This document shows positions 17,227-25,785 of a DNA stretch of 44,060 nt, piece by piece; the first letter of the stretch is position 1; each line of letters opens with the position of its first letter. A model generated the notes under the pieces. It saw only the letters and a program-made list of their open reading frames with translations. It ran no database searches and had not been told where the DNA came from. The position numbers and the translations under genes are program-made. The stretch is from NCBI GenBank assembly GCA_045641345.1, contig JAZUGR010000026.1, positions 1 to 44,060 of the forward strand, given 5' to 3'. Origin of the DNA: Cacconaster sp045641345. Its GTDB lineage: Bacteria; Bacteroidota; Bacteroidia; Bacteroidales; UBA932.

Positions 17227-19962
17227 TCAATTGTCCCAGTAGCTGGTGGACTTCTTGTACTGCAGCAGGTCTGACAGGGCGGAGGCTTTCGCGGCTATGC
17301 GGAAACTGTAGCTCTCCCATTTGCCGTTGGGCACCCACGAGAACGTGATGGCGAAGCAGTGCAGGTCGTAGGTGGCGTTTACCTGCGTGGTCGAGAGTTT
17401 GAGCTTGGTGATGTCGAATCCGGTGTTGAGGGAGATGTCGAAAGCCTTGGTTATCTTGATGCTTCCCGAAATGGACAGGGTCTGGGTATGGTTGTGCTTC
17501 ACTATCAGCTGCTCGTTTGAATACTGGTATGACCGGGAGTAGGAATAGTTGTAGCCCAGACGGAGCGACCACGGCACGTTGGGGTTCATATAATAGCACC
17601 ATCCCCCCGGGATGTATTCGCCGGTTACGGGGTGATAATATATGAATGCATAGTCCTGGTTCCCTCCTCCGGAGAGGCCGTTCGATCCGTCGTTGCCCTG
17701 ATATTTCCCTCCGCCGTTGATCGAATACGACAGGGAGGCGCTGGCGCTGGTGAGCCTGACGAGGCCCTGCCCCTGTGTCACCGCATATGCGCCAATCCTG
17801 CGCCCGCGCGAGTCGACGGCGTAGGGGTCGAGCGTAAGGTTGCCGTTTATTCCGAGTTTGCCGAACACCGTGGTGCTGGCGGAAATGCCTATGTTGGAAA
17901 GCCTCATCGAGTCGGCCATGAAATTGTAGGATCCGCTTATGTTGAGCTGGTCGAGCAGTTTTATCTTTTCCGACTTCAGGTTGCCGATGCTGTCTTCACG
18001 ATTGATCTTGGCCTCCAGATTGTTCTGGAACGAGAAGCTGAGTGCCGCCGTCTTGCCTCTCCCCGGAGGGGAATATATCTGGCCGCCGTATTTGTTGTAG
18101 TCGACAGTGACTTCGTCGCCCTTGGCGTCGGTATACGTCAGGCTGGTGTATCCGTTGCCGGGCGTTCCGAGTTCCGGGGCGTAGCTGAAGTTGAACGACG
18201 GGGTTATCATATGGCGTATGGCCTGCAGCTTGCTCTTGGCTCCGAAGTTGAACAGACCGTAGATTCGGGTGCTCATCGATATTCCGGCGGAGAATGTCTG
18301 TGTAACTCCGAATGTGCTGAAAAGGTCGGAATAGCGCGTGACCACCGTCTGCTGCTCCTCGTCGTATTCCTTTATCTGCTCCCTGAAGAACCAGTTCATT
18401 CCGTAGTTGACCGAGGGGGAGAACTGCAGGTATTTGAGCAGGGTGAAGGAGGGGAGACCTATCTGGAAGTTATGCGTCATTCCGTTCTGCATCTTGTTGA
18501 GGAACCCCTCGTCGTGGATTTCGGAAGCCTTGAAGTTGATTTTGTTCTGAAGGGTGGTATTGTAGCTGAAGGATATCTTTTCGTATATCTTCTCGCTTCC
18601 GACACGGTTCTTGCGCTTGAAGGGGTAGAACCTGTTTACCGAGAAGGTGATATTCGGGAACGTTATGGCATAGGAGCTGTCGCGCGAGTTCTGGCTGTGC
18701 AGCGCATTGACCGAGAGGCTCATATTGCTCCACGTCTTGGAGTAGGATATCGAAGATGAGGTCTGGGCCTGCAGGGCCTGGGTGATGCCCGATGAGTTGT
18801 AGGTGTTGTTTGAAGGGCTGGAGAAATTCACCGAGGCGCGGAACGACGTTCCGGGATGCGCCTTGGAATCCTGGGAGTGGGTCCAGTTGACTCCGAAGTT
18901 CTTCGATTCGGAGAAGCCAGGCGTGCCCCTCTCTCCGACGATGTCGTCGGAATAGTTTATCGATATCGATCCGTCGAATTTGTAGCGCAACTTGTAGCGC
19001 GACGTCATCCTTACGGCCCAGGAGCCGTAGGTGTAAATGTCACCGGTGAGGGCTATGTCGGCATAGTCGCCTATCACGAACGAATAGCCGAGGTCCCTGA
19101 GGAACAGTCCACGGGCCTGCTCGTCGCCGTAGGTCGGAATCAGGATTCCGCTGGCTCTGTCGGGCATTTCGGGCACGAAGCCGAACGGCACCGCGAATGG
19201 CACGGGCACGTCGCCCACCACAAGGTATGCCGGGCCGAACATTGTTTTCTGCTTGGGCTCGGTGATGACTTTGGCTGCGGTCATCCTGAGGTAGTAGTGC
19301 GGGTGCTCTGCGTCGCAAAGGGTGTATTTTCCCTTGCTTATGTTGAACGACTTGTCGTCCATCATCTTGAGGTCGTCGCCAACCAGCCGGCCGTCCTCCT
19401 GGTTGGTGGTCATGTTCTTGATCTTGGCCTTGCGGGTGGTGAAGTTGTAATAGACCTCCTCCATCTCGTATGTCTTGCCCGATTCGGTCATCTGGGGCCT
19501 GCCCACGAGCGAATCAGTCACCGGATCGACGGAGCCTCGTGCGTACACCACGTTGAGGTCCATATTGTAGGCCATATAGTCGGCTTTGAGCGAGAGGTCT
19601 CCGAAGGTGGCCGTGACATCGCCGAAATAGTGCATTATGTTCTTTTCGACGTCTTCGATTATGGAGTCGCGGGCCGTGGAGAACACTGGCCTTTCGAGAT
19701 TGCTCTTGGCGGCCTTCCTGGTGGCTGCACCGGAGTGCGCCTTGCCGCGGCGGGCCCTGTCCGCGGCCTTGGAGGCCGAGGCCGTGTCGCCGACTGCCAG
19801 ATGACGGAATATCTCTCCGTATGGAAGAGGGGAGAGAAGACTGTCGGAGGGGACCCTGCGCAGCGCCCCCTGTTCCTGCGGAGCGGCCAGAGCGGCGCCT
19901 CCCTGAAGAAGGAGCACCATTGCCGTCAGGACTGTCATGCAGCGTATGCGCAGGATTGGCAT
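17227..19962 (-). CDS. LptD-family outer-membrane LPS assembly protein
   Basis: A 911-residue outer-membrane protein. A signal peptide (hydrophobic VLTAMVLLLQGGAALAA) is followed by a linker and, at about 95-250, an OstA/LptA-like beta-jellyroll segment (GDVTATFGDLSLKADYMAYNM, YTLCDAEHPHYYLRMTAAKV). The rest is a large beta-barrel with many alternating aromatic strands (YSFVIGDYADIALTGDIYTYGSWAV and others), ending in SYWDN. The PYLVVGDVPVPFAVPFGFVP-like block (about 235-260) is characteristic of LptD. It inserts lipopolysaccharide into the outer leaflet. The family in Bacteroidota is divergent, so the symbol is left open. It is divergent from the amidase and upstream of the sigma operon. Confidence 0.85.
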   Translation of the reverse strand: MPILRIRCMTVLTAMVLLLQGGAALAAPQEQGALRRVPSDSLLSPLPYGEIFRHLAVGDTASASKAADRARRGKAHSGAATRKAAKSNLERPVFSTARDSIIEDVEKNIMHYFGDVTATFGDLSLKADYMAYNMDLNVVYARGSVDPVTDSLVGRPQMTESGKTYEMEEVYYNFTTRKAKIKNMTTNQEDGRLVGDDLKMMDDKSFNISKGKYTLCDAEHPHYYLRMTAAKVITEPKQKTMFGPAYLVVGDVPVPFAVPFGFVPEMPDRASGILIPTYGDEQARGLFLRDLGYSFVIGDYADIALTGDIYTYGSWAVRMTSRYKLRYKFDGSISINYSDDIVGERGTPGFSESKNFGVNWTHSQDSKAHPGTSFRASVNFSSPSNNTYNSSGITQALQAQTSSSISYSKTWSNMSLSVNALHSQNSRDSSYAITFPNITFSVNRFYPFKRKNRVGSEKIYEKISFSYNTTLQNKINFKASEIHDEGFLNKMQNGMTHNFQIGLPSFTLLKYLQFSPSVNYGMNWFFREQIKEYDEEQQTVVTRYSDLFSTFGVTQTFSAGISMSTRIYGLFNFGAKSKLQAIRHMITPSFNFSYAPELGTPGNGYTSLTYTDAKGDEVTVDYNKYGGQIYSPPGRGKTAALSFSFQNNLEAKINREDSIGNLKSEKIKLLDQLNISGSYNFMADSMRLSNIGISASTTVFGKLGINGNLTLDPYAVDSRGRRIGAYAVTQGQGLVRLTSASASLSYSINGGGKYQGNDGSNGLSGGGNQDYAFIYYHPVTGEYIPGGWCYYMNPNVPWSLRLGYNYSYSRSYQYSNEQLIVKHNHTQTLSISGSIKITKAFDISLNTGFDITKLKLSTTQVNATYDLHCFAITFSWVPNGKWESYSFRIAAKASALSDLLQYKKSTSYWDN

Positions 19963-19984
19963 TTGATTATAGACAGATTCTTAG

Positions 19985-20008
19985 TATATTTGCAAAAGTA
20001 CAAAGTTA
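19985..20008. promoter_or_regulatory. Interlocking divergent promoters for lptD-like gene and amidase
   Basis: Plus-strand TATATTTG (19985-19992) is 22 bp before the amidase ATG. Minus-strand TACTTTTG (plus 19993-20000) and TAACTTTG (plus 20001-20008) both fit TAnnTTTG for the lptD-like gene. All three lie in a 52-bp intergenic space, so only one direction can be served at a time. Confidence 0.5.
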
Positions 20009-20014
20009 ACAAAA

Positions 20015-21124
20015 ATGCCGTTAAGACCGAAAAAAACTGCCGTATGCCTTTCCCTGTGCGTTGTCGCATCTCTTCTTGCGTGTTCCCCGCTTGCGGCGGC
20101 CGCGGAGAGTGACGTTTTCCGTATCCGTACGGTGGTTGTCGATGCCGGCCACGGCGGGCGTGACCCCGGTGCCATATCGGGGCCGATGAGGGAGAAGGAC
20201 GTCACTCTCGACGTCGCCGTCAAGTTCGGGCGGAAGATACAGGAGGCCTATCCGGATGTCAAGGTGGTGTTCACCCGCGACCGTGACGTTTACATACCGC
20301 TTGACGAGCGCAGCGCCATCGCCAACCGCAACAAGGCCGACCTTTTCGTTTCGGTCCACGTCAATTCCGTGAAGGATGCCCCCGGGGTGCACGGCACCGA
20401 GTCGTACATAATGGGAACCGACAAGAGCAATTCCAATATGGAGGTGTGCAAGGCGGAGAACTCGGTCATATTGCTGGAGGATGACTATTCCACGAAATAT
20501 GCCGGCTATGACCCCGACGCTCCCGACTCGTTCATCTTCTTCAACCTGATGCAGAGCGCCCAGTTCGAGCAGAGCATATCGGCTGCATCGTGTTTCGAGG
20601 CCGCGATGCAAAAGGGCCCCATAGGGCACAGCCGCGGCATAAGGCAGGCGCCTCTGCTGGTGCTGTGGAAAACCACGATGCCGTCTGTCCTTGTGGAGAT
20701 CGGATTCATTTCGAGCGGACTTGACAGGGCCGCCCTGTCCGACGGTGCAATGCGGGAGAGGGTGGCCGAATGCCTTTTCCGCGGTTTTGCCGACTATAAG
20801 AGAGAATATGAGCGGCAGAACGCGGACGACAGGAGCCCTGGGGCGGCCGTACCGTCTGCTCCTGCCGCCAAGCCTTCTCCAGCCCCCTCCGACGGAGCGT
20901 GGGCCATACAGGTATTCGCATTGAAGGAAAAACTGCCGGCAAAAGACTCCCGTCTCAAGGATGGAAACATCCGCTGCGTGAAGATCGACGGTATGTACAA
21001 ATACATATACGGATCGTACGCTTCGAGGGCGGAAGCCGCCTCTGCGCTCGCTTCCCTGAAGAAGAAATACAACGGCGCCTTCATAGTCAGGTTGCCGTCG
21101 GATACCGGCACTGCAAAAAAATAA
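20015..21124 (+). CDS. N-acetylmuramoyl-L-alanine amidase with C-terminal SPOR domain
   Basis: A 369-residue exported cell-wall hydrolase that cleaves the amide bond between muramic acid and the stem peptide. The Amidase_3 domain spans about 37-265 with zinc ligands in VVDAGHGGRDPGA (His46), Glu60 (REKDVTLDV) and His115 (FVSVHVNS), plus the catalytic Glu in SVLVEIGFISS. A low-complexity linker (about 270-290) leads to a SPOR domain (AWAIQVFALKEKLP to FIVRLP) that binds denuded septal glycan, pointing to a role in daughter-cell separation. The N-terminus contains SLLACS (Cys23), so it may be a lipoprotein; cleavage at the later AAAA is the alternative. Confidence 0.92.
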   Translation: MPLRPKKTAVCLSLCVVASLLACSPLAAAAESDVFRIRTVVVDAGHGGRDPGAISGPMREKDVTLDVAVKFGRKIQEAYPDVKVVFTRDRDVYIPLDERSAIANRNKADLFVSVHVNSVKDAPGVHGTESYIMGTDKSNSNMEVCKAENSVILLEDDYSTKYAGYDPDAPDSFIFFNLMQSAQFEQSISAASCFEAAMQKGPIGHSRGIRQAPLLVLWKTTMPSVLVEIGFISSGLDRAALSDGAMRERVAECLFRGFADYKREYERQNADDRSPGAAVPSAPAAKPSPAPSDGAWAIQVFALKEKLPAKDSRLKDGNIRCVKIDGMYKYIYGSYASRAEAASALASLKKKYNGAFIVRLPSDTGTAKK

Positions 21125-21333
21125 AAAATCGGTAGTTTATTTTGTGCCCTACAGGTTTATGCTTGCCGACTTTATTTTGCAAGCTACTGATAATCAGGTG
21201 TATATGGGAATTAAAATTTTTTTGTGTTGAAAATTAGACACTTGTAGGTTTTTTGAAAAAAACAATAGAGAAATAATTTTTTTTATAACAATTTTTCATC
21301 CAATTTTGTTGCTGTGAAAGAGTCACTCAAGCC
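21125..21333. other. AT-rich intergenic region upstream of dnaA
   Basis: About 210 bp with long A and T runs, very unlike the flanking GC-rich genes. I see a 6-bp inverted repeat GCTTGC...GCAAGC (21161-21166 / 21179-21184), two TTTATTTTG copies one base short of the -7 consensus, and no clear DnaA box (TTATCCACA). It must carry the dnaA promoter. An origin function cannot be supported by eye. Confidence 0.5.
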
Positions 21334-22770
21334 ATGCCTTTGACGGAAACACATATCGAAGTCTGGAACAGATGTCTGGATATTGTCGCTGACAATATCC
21401 CGCAGGCAGCTTTCGATATATGGTTCGCTCCCATCAAACCGGTATGCCTCGAGAATTCAACACTCACCATAGAGGTTCAGTCCGACTATGTCCGCGAACA
21501 CATCGAGGCCAATTTCCTCGATCTGCTCGGCAAGGCTCTGAGGCGTGCCATCGGTCCCGATGCCAGATTGCGTTACCGCGTGCGCATCGCGGGCGACGGT
21601 TTCATAGAGCAGAAGCAGTGCCGGCCCCGTTCGGTCAACCGCGAGATCCCCTCTCCCGATGCGGCTGTCTCATACGACGGCAATCCGTATCTGATCCCGG
21701 GCATCAAAAAACTCAATATCGATCCGCATCTCGACCCGAAGTGCACTATGGAAACCTTCATAGAAGGCGAGTGCAACCGTCTGGCCCGCGCAGCCGGATT
21801 GAGCATCGCAGCCAAGCCCGGCAGGAATGCGTTCAACCCGCTTTTCATATATTCCGGCCCCGGTCTGGGTAAAACCCATCTGGCGCAGGCCATTGGCAAT
21901 GCCGTCAACGAGCGTTTTCCCGACAAGGTGGTGCTCTACGTGAATGCCAATACGTTCCAGAACCAATATATGAATGCCGCCTGCTCGGCCAAGAGCAGCA
22001 ACAACAGCAATCAGGTGGCCGACTTCCTGCGCTACTACCAGTTGGTCGACGTGCTCATTGTGGACGACGTGCAGGAACTCGCCGAAAAGAAAGGCACCCA
22101 GAGCGCCCTTTTCCATATATTCAACTATCTCCACCAGTGCGGCAAGCAGATAATACTTACCTGCGACAAGCCTCCCGTGGAGCTCCAGGGGCTTGAACAG
22201 AGGCTGCTTTCGAGGTTCAAGTGGGGCCTTTCAGCAGAGCTCACCGTCCCCGATTACGAAACGAGGCTCGCAATCCTCAAGTCGAAATGCGCCGCCGAGG
22301 GTGTGGAGATACCGCAGGACGTGCTGGAATACATTGCCGGCAAGGTCCAGTCGAACGTGCGCGAGCTTGAGGGTACCCTGTTCTCGATAATGGCGCACGC
22401 CACTTTCGCACGCACTCCGCTTACGCTTTCGGTCGTGGCCGGTATGGTGGACAGAATAGTGTCCGACCGCAAGGTCGACATTACGGTCGAGAGCATACAG
22501 AATGCCGTATGCAGTTTCTTCAGCATTTCAGAGGATGAGTTCCTCTCCAAAACCAGGAAGCGTGAAATAGTGCAGGCCCGCCAGATAGCCATGTACCTGA
22601 GCCATTCGCTTACCAAGACATCCCTGTCGTCGATAGGCGCCCAGATCGGCGGCAAGGACCACGCCACCGTGATACACGCCTGCAACACCGTTATGGACCT
22701 GATGGACACTGACAAGGCGTTCCGCGGCTATGTGTCCGAGATAGAACGCCGCATCACCGACGGTGAGTGA
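21334..22770 (+). CDS. dnaA: Chromosomal replication initiator protein DnaA
   Basis: A 478-residue AAA+ initiator. Domain I (residues 1-80, VWNRCLDIVADNIPQAAFDIWF) mediates helicase loading, and a short linker follows. Domain III has Walker A SGPGLGKTH (about 173-181), Walker B LIVDDVQEL (about 240) and the sensor region ILTCDKPP. Domain IV ends in the DNA-binding DnaA signature GAQIGGKDHATVIHACNTV (about 430-450). It is full length. pepD follows after 42 bp. In Bacteroidota dnaA is not always next to the origin, and no box cluster is seen here. Confidence 0.97.
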   Translation: MPLTETHIEVWNRCLDIVADNIPQAAFDIWFAPIKPVCLENSTLTIEVQSDYVREHIEANFLDLLGKALRRAIGPDARLRYRVRIAGDGFIEQKQCRPRSVNREIPSPDAAVSYDGNPYLIPGIKKLNIDPHLDPKCTMETFIEGECNRLARAAGLSIAAKPGRNAFNPLFIYSGPGLGKTHLAQAIGNAVNERFPDKVVLYVNANTFQNQYMNAACSAKSSNNSNQVADFLRYYQLVDVLIVDDVQELAEKKGTQSALFHIFNYLHQCGKQIILTCDKPPVELQGLEQRLLSRFKWGLSAELTVPDYETRLAILKSKCAAEGVEIPQDVLEYIAGKVQSNVRELEGTLFSIMAHATFARTPLTLSVVAGMVDRIVSDRKVDITVESIQNAVCSFFSISEDEFLSKTRKREIVQARQIAMYLSHSLTKTSLSSIGAQIGGKDHATVIHACNTVMDLMDTDKAFRGYVSEIERRITDGE

Positions 22771-22812
22771 AGCCGACCAACTGCGCCTTGAGGCGCAATC
22801 AGATATCGCACT

Positions 22813-24246
22813 ATGAATACAGACAAAGTACTCTCCTTTTTCAAGGAAATCACCTGCATACCCCGTGAGTCCGGTCACGAGGAGCGGATAATAGCCTATC
22901 TTCAGAAATTCGCAGCCGACAGGCATCTGGAATGCCGTACCGACAAGGCGGGCAACGTTCTTATCGTCAAGGAGGCTTCGGAAGGTTATCAGGACAGGCC
23001 GACGGTCGTCCTGCAGAGTCACTGCGATATGGTGTGTGAAAAGAATGCCGGAGTGGTGTTCGATTTCGCCAAGGACCCTATCAGATATGTCGTCAAGGAC
23101 GGGTGGATGGTCGCTCCCGACACCACTCTCGGCGCCGACTGCGGTATAGGCATCGCCTCGCAGCTGGCCATAATGGATGACGAGACGATTCCCCACGGCA
23201 GGCTGGAATCGCTTTTCACCGTGAGTGAGGAAACTGGGCTCAACGGCGCCAAGGCTCTGAAAAAGGGGTTCATTACAGGAAAGATACTGCTCAATCTCGA
23301 CTCGGAGGACGAGGGTGAGATATTCGTGGGATGTGCCGGAGGGGTCGATACGGTCGCGGTGTTCCAATACAAGCCCAAGGCGCTTCCCGCCTCGCACGTG
23401 ATAACCCGATTCGGGATCCGCGGGTGCGTCGGCGGCCATAGCGGAGATGATATCGACAAGGGGCGCGCCAATGCGGTGCAGCTTCTTTCGCGGTTCCTCT
23501 TCGATGCACTGAAATACAAGATCGACATCTGTTCCATAGACGGAGGCAACAAGGTCAATGCCATCGCCCGTGAGGCTTCTGCCGTCGTGGCCATCCCTGC
23601 AAGGAATGAGAATGCCGTGGTTTCGCTTTTCAACTCTTTCGCCGCAGCGGTGAAGGGCGAATATGCAGTGACCGAGCCGGGAATGGAGGTCTTCGCGGAG
23701 CCTCTGCCCCCTCGCAGGGAGTCGATCGACTCGGCCACTTCGCGCAAGATAGTCCAGGCGCTTCTGGCCGCTCCTCACGGGGTGCTTGCAATGAGCGCCG
23801 ATATCAAGGGTTTGGTGGAAACCTCGTCCAACCTTGCCTCCGTGAAAACCGGCCCTGGGCGGAAGGTGACCGTGGGCACCTCCCAGCGCAGCTCGATAAA
23901 TTCGGCCCGCGCCGCCGCTGCCGAAAAATGCGAGGCGGTGTTCACGCTTGCCGGAGCTGCGGTAAGGCACGAATCCGAATATCCGGGGTGGAAGCCGAAT
24001 ATGGCCTCGCCCGTCAAGGACATATGCGTCAAGGCGTACAACCGTCTCTTCAAGAAGGATCCCGTTGTAAGGGCCATACATGCGGGTCTGGAATGCGGAC
24101 TTTTCCTCGAATCGTTCCCCGACCTCGATATGGTTTCGTTCGGACCAACGCTGCGCGGCGTGCATGCTCCGGGCGAAAAGCTCGACCTGGCTTCGCTCGA
24201 CAAGTTCTGGGCCCTGCTGCTCGAGGTGCTCAAGATGATAAAGTAG
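22813..24246 (+). CDS. pepD: Aminoacyl-histidine dipeptidase (Xaa-His dipeptidase, PepD)
   Basis: A 477-residue cytoplasmic M20C zinc peptidase that hydrolyses Xaa-His and other dipeptides. The metal site is visible in LQSHCDMVCEKN (His70, Asp72), TTLGADCGIG (Asp109), VSEETGL (Glu139/140) and LNLDSEDEGE; the C-terminal His is in SFGPTLRGVHAPGEKLD. The lid domain includes GCVGGHSGDDIDKGRANA. Full length for the family. It follows dnaA by 42 bp and precedes rpe by 3 bp, so all three may share a transcript. A small 6-bp hairpin (22782-22797) lies in the dnaA-pepD gap without a T tract. Confidence 0.94.
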   Translation: MNTDKVLSFFKEITCIPRESGHEERIIAYLQKFAADRHLECRTDKAGNVLIVKEASEGYQDRPTVVLQSHCDMVCEKNAGVVFDFAKDPIRYVVKDGWMVAPDTTLGADCGIGIASQLAIMDDETIPHGRLESLFTVSEETGLNGAKALKKGFITGKILLNLDSEDEGEIFVGCAGGVDTVAVFQYKPKALPASHVITRFGIRGCVGGHSGDDIDKGRANAVQLLSRFLFDALKYKIDICSIDGGNKVNAIAREASAVVAIPARNENAVVSLFNSFAAAVKGEYAVTEPGMEVFAEPLPPRRESIDSATSRKIVQALLAAPHGVLAMSADIKGLVETSSNLASVKTGPGRKVTVGTSQRSSINSARAAAAEKCEAVFTLAGAAVRHESEYPGWKPNMASPVKDICVKAYNRLFKKDPVVRAIHAGLECGLFLESFPDLDMVSFGPTLRGVHAPGEKLDLASLDKFWALLLEVLKMIK

Positions 24247-24249
24247 GCT

Positions 24250-24927
24250 ATGGACCCGATAATTGCACCATCCATACTGTCGGCCGACTTCGGATTCCTC
24301 GACAGGGATGTCAGAATGGTTGACGAAAGTGCGGCCGGATGGCTGCATCTCGACATAATGGACGGCACGTTCGTGCCAAACATCTCGTACGGGTTCCCTG
24401 TGTGCAAGGCGATTGCAAAAGCCTCGCGCAAGCCTATGGACGCCCATCTGATGATAGTGCATCCCGAGAAGTACGTGGCCAGGTTCGCAGAGCTCGGAGT
24501 CAAATACCTGTCGGTACACGTGGAGGCGTGCGAAGACCTCCCTTCCGTGCTCTCCCTCATCCGCTCCTGCGGCCTCAAGGCCGGGGTGGCCATAAATCCC
24601 GAAACCGACGAGCGCTGCATAGGGGAGTATATCCCAATGGCCGACTATATACTCGTGATGTCGGTCCATCCCGGTTTCGGCGGGCAGAAGTTCATCGAAA
24701 GTTCGCTCGACAAGGTGGACGGGGTGCGGCGGATGATAGAGGCCTCCGCCTCCGACTGCTTCATCGAGGTTGACGGCGGCATCGGGCCCGACAACGTTGC
24801 GTCTCTTGTACGCCGTGGAGCGAGGGTGATAGTGGCCGGAAGTTCGGTGTTCGCCTCCGGCGAGGCCTCTCTTCAGAAAAAGGCCATCGCAGAACTGGAC
24901 GCCGCCGCCAGGGCCGCCTGTCTTTAG
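24250..24927 (+). CDS. rpe: Ribulose-phosphate 3-epimerase
   Basis: A 225-residue TIM-barrel enzyme that interconverts ribulose 5-phosphate and xylulose 5-phosphate in the pentose phosphate pathway. It has APSILSADF, the metal motif WLHLDIMDGTFVPN (His33, Asp35), DAHLMI with the second His, VHPGFGGQKF, and the catalytic Asp in EVDGGIG. The phosphate site is in VAGSSVF. Full length. Its TAG stop overlaps the stop of the convergent birA by 3 bases (24924-24927 region), so the two mRNAs must overlap at their 3' ends. Confidence 0.96.
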   Translation: MDPIIAPSILSADFGFLDRDVRMVDESAAGWLHLDIMDGTFVPNISYGFPVCKAIAKASRKPMDAHLMIVHPEKYVARFAELGVKYLSVHVEACEDLPSVLSLIRSCGLKAGVAINPETDERCIGEYIPMADYILVMSVHPGFGGQKFIESSLDKVDGVRRMIEASASDCFIEVDGGIGPDNVASLVRRGARVIVAGSSVFASGEASLQKKAIAELDAAARAACL

Positions 24928-25697
24928 AGGTATCTTATTTCCTTGAATGCGAAGCACTCCGGGAGGCCGTTTCCGGTGCGTAGAAGCAGCATCCCTTCGG
25001 GTGAAACGCCCTCGATGCATCCTCTTATTGTCCGACCTCCCTCGACGGGTGATGTCGTCGCCGTAAGGGAAGCCGCGGCAAGATTGCGGCAGTCGAGGTA
25101 GTCTTTCCACACTCCTTTGCGGTATAGCAGAGCGTCGTAATCCCTTTCGAGCAGGTCGGGGCGGCATACGTCTGCCAGACGCGCTCCCAGATGGTGGAGG
25201 AGCGTTTCGATCTCGGCCTTCAGGTCGTATCGTACTCCGGTGAGCAGCGACATCGAGACCGGGTTGGGAAGGCCGTCGAACTGTGTCTGGTTGACATTCA
25301 GGCCGATTCCGATTATGCTCGAGGATATGCTGCCTCCGATTATTGAATTCTCAATGAGGATACCGCATATCTTTCTGTCTCCCACATAGATGTCGTTGGG
25401 CCATTTTATCATTGCCCGGATACCTTTCGACGCGAGGTAATCCGTTAGTGCAAGGGCTGTGGCCCGGGATATGGAGAACTGGCTGCGCGAGGGGAGACGT
25501 TCCATCCTGCAAAGGAGGGAGAAGGTGAGATTCTCTCCCGCGGCAGCGCTCCATCCGTTGCCCCTCTGGCCGCGCCCCGCGCTCTGCCTGAGCGCCGCGA
25601 AAACACTGCCAGAGGGCAGGATCTCCCTGCAGGAGGCCAGCCTCGAATTGGTTGAATCGACCTCGTCGAACCAGACTATGTTATAAACTTCCGCCAA
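24924..25697 (-). CDS. birA: Biotin--[acetyl-CoA-carboxylase] ligase (BirA-type, no DNA-binding domain)
   Basis: About 257 residues. Biotin-binding and catalytic motifs are VDSTNSRLA, GRGQRGNGWSAAAGENL (the GRGRRG-type loop) and KWPNDIYVGDRKICGILIE, followed by IGIGLNVNQ. It joins biotin to the carrier lysine of carboxylases. There is no N-terminal helix-turn-helix, so it is a monofunctional ligase. I chose the TTG at 25697 (giving MAEVYNIVWFDEVDSTN) because conserved sequence begins there and no nearby ATG exists. The longer frame to 25814 would run through the ftsH promoter and lacks family similarity. Confidence 0.88.
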   Translation of the reverse strand: MAEVYNIVWFDEVDSTNSRLASCREILPSGSVFAALRQSAGRGQRGNGWSAAAGENLTFSLLCRMERLPSRSQFSISRATALALTDYLASKGIRAMIKWPNDIYVGDRKICGILIENSIIGGSISSSIIGIGLNVNQTQFDGLPNPVSMSLLTGVRYDLKAEIETLLHHLGARLADVCRPDLLERDYDALLYRKGVWKDYLDCRNLAAASLTATTSPVEGGRTIRGCIEGVSPEGMLLLRTGNGLPECFAFKEIRYL

Positions 25698-25710
25698 AAG
25701 GGCCCAATGG

Positions 25711-25742
25711 TTTTGATTGACTGAAAATTTGCAGTATCTTTG
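25711..25742 (+). promoter_or_regulatory. Promoter of the ftsH operon
   Basis: TTTTG (25711-25715), a 19-bp spacer, and TATCTTTG (25735-25742) match the Bacteroidota consensus very well. It is 43 bp upstream of the ftsH ATG at 25786 and overlaps the upstream region of the divergent birA. Confidence 0.75.
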
Positions 25743-25785
25743 CTTGTTAATATGCAAGGATTGCAGATGCAAAAATAGAAACAAT

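Noticed and set aside
21125..21333. Replication origin upstream of dnaA
   Set aside because: The region is AT-rich, but I found no cluster of DnaA boxes, and adjacency to dnaA is not enough in this phylum. GC-skew analysis of the whole chromosome would be decisive.
22782..22797. Hairpin between dnaA and pepD as a terminator
   Set aside because: The stem is only 6 bp with no T tract, and the genes are closely spaced; read-through seems more likely.
22528..25167. 879-codon minus-strand frame opposite dnaA, pepD and rpe
   Set aside because: It spans three well-supported genes and shows no domain; it results from codon bias.
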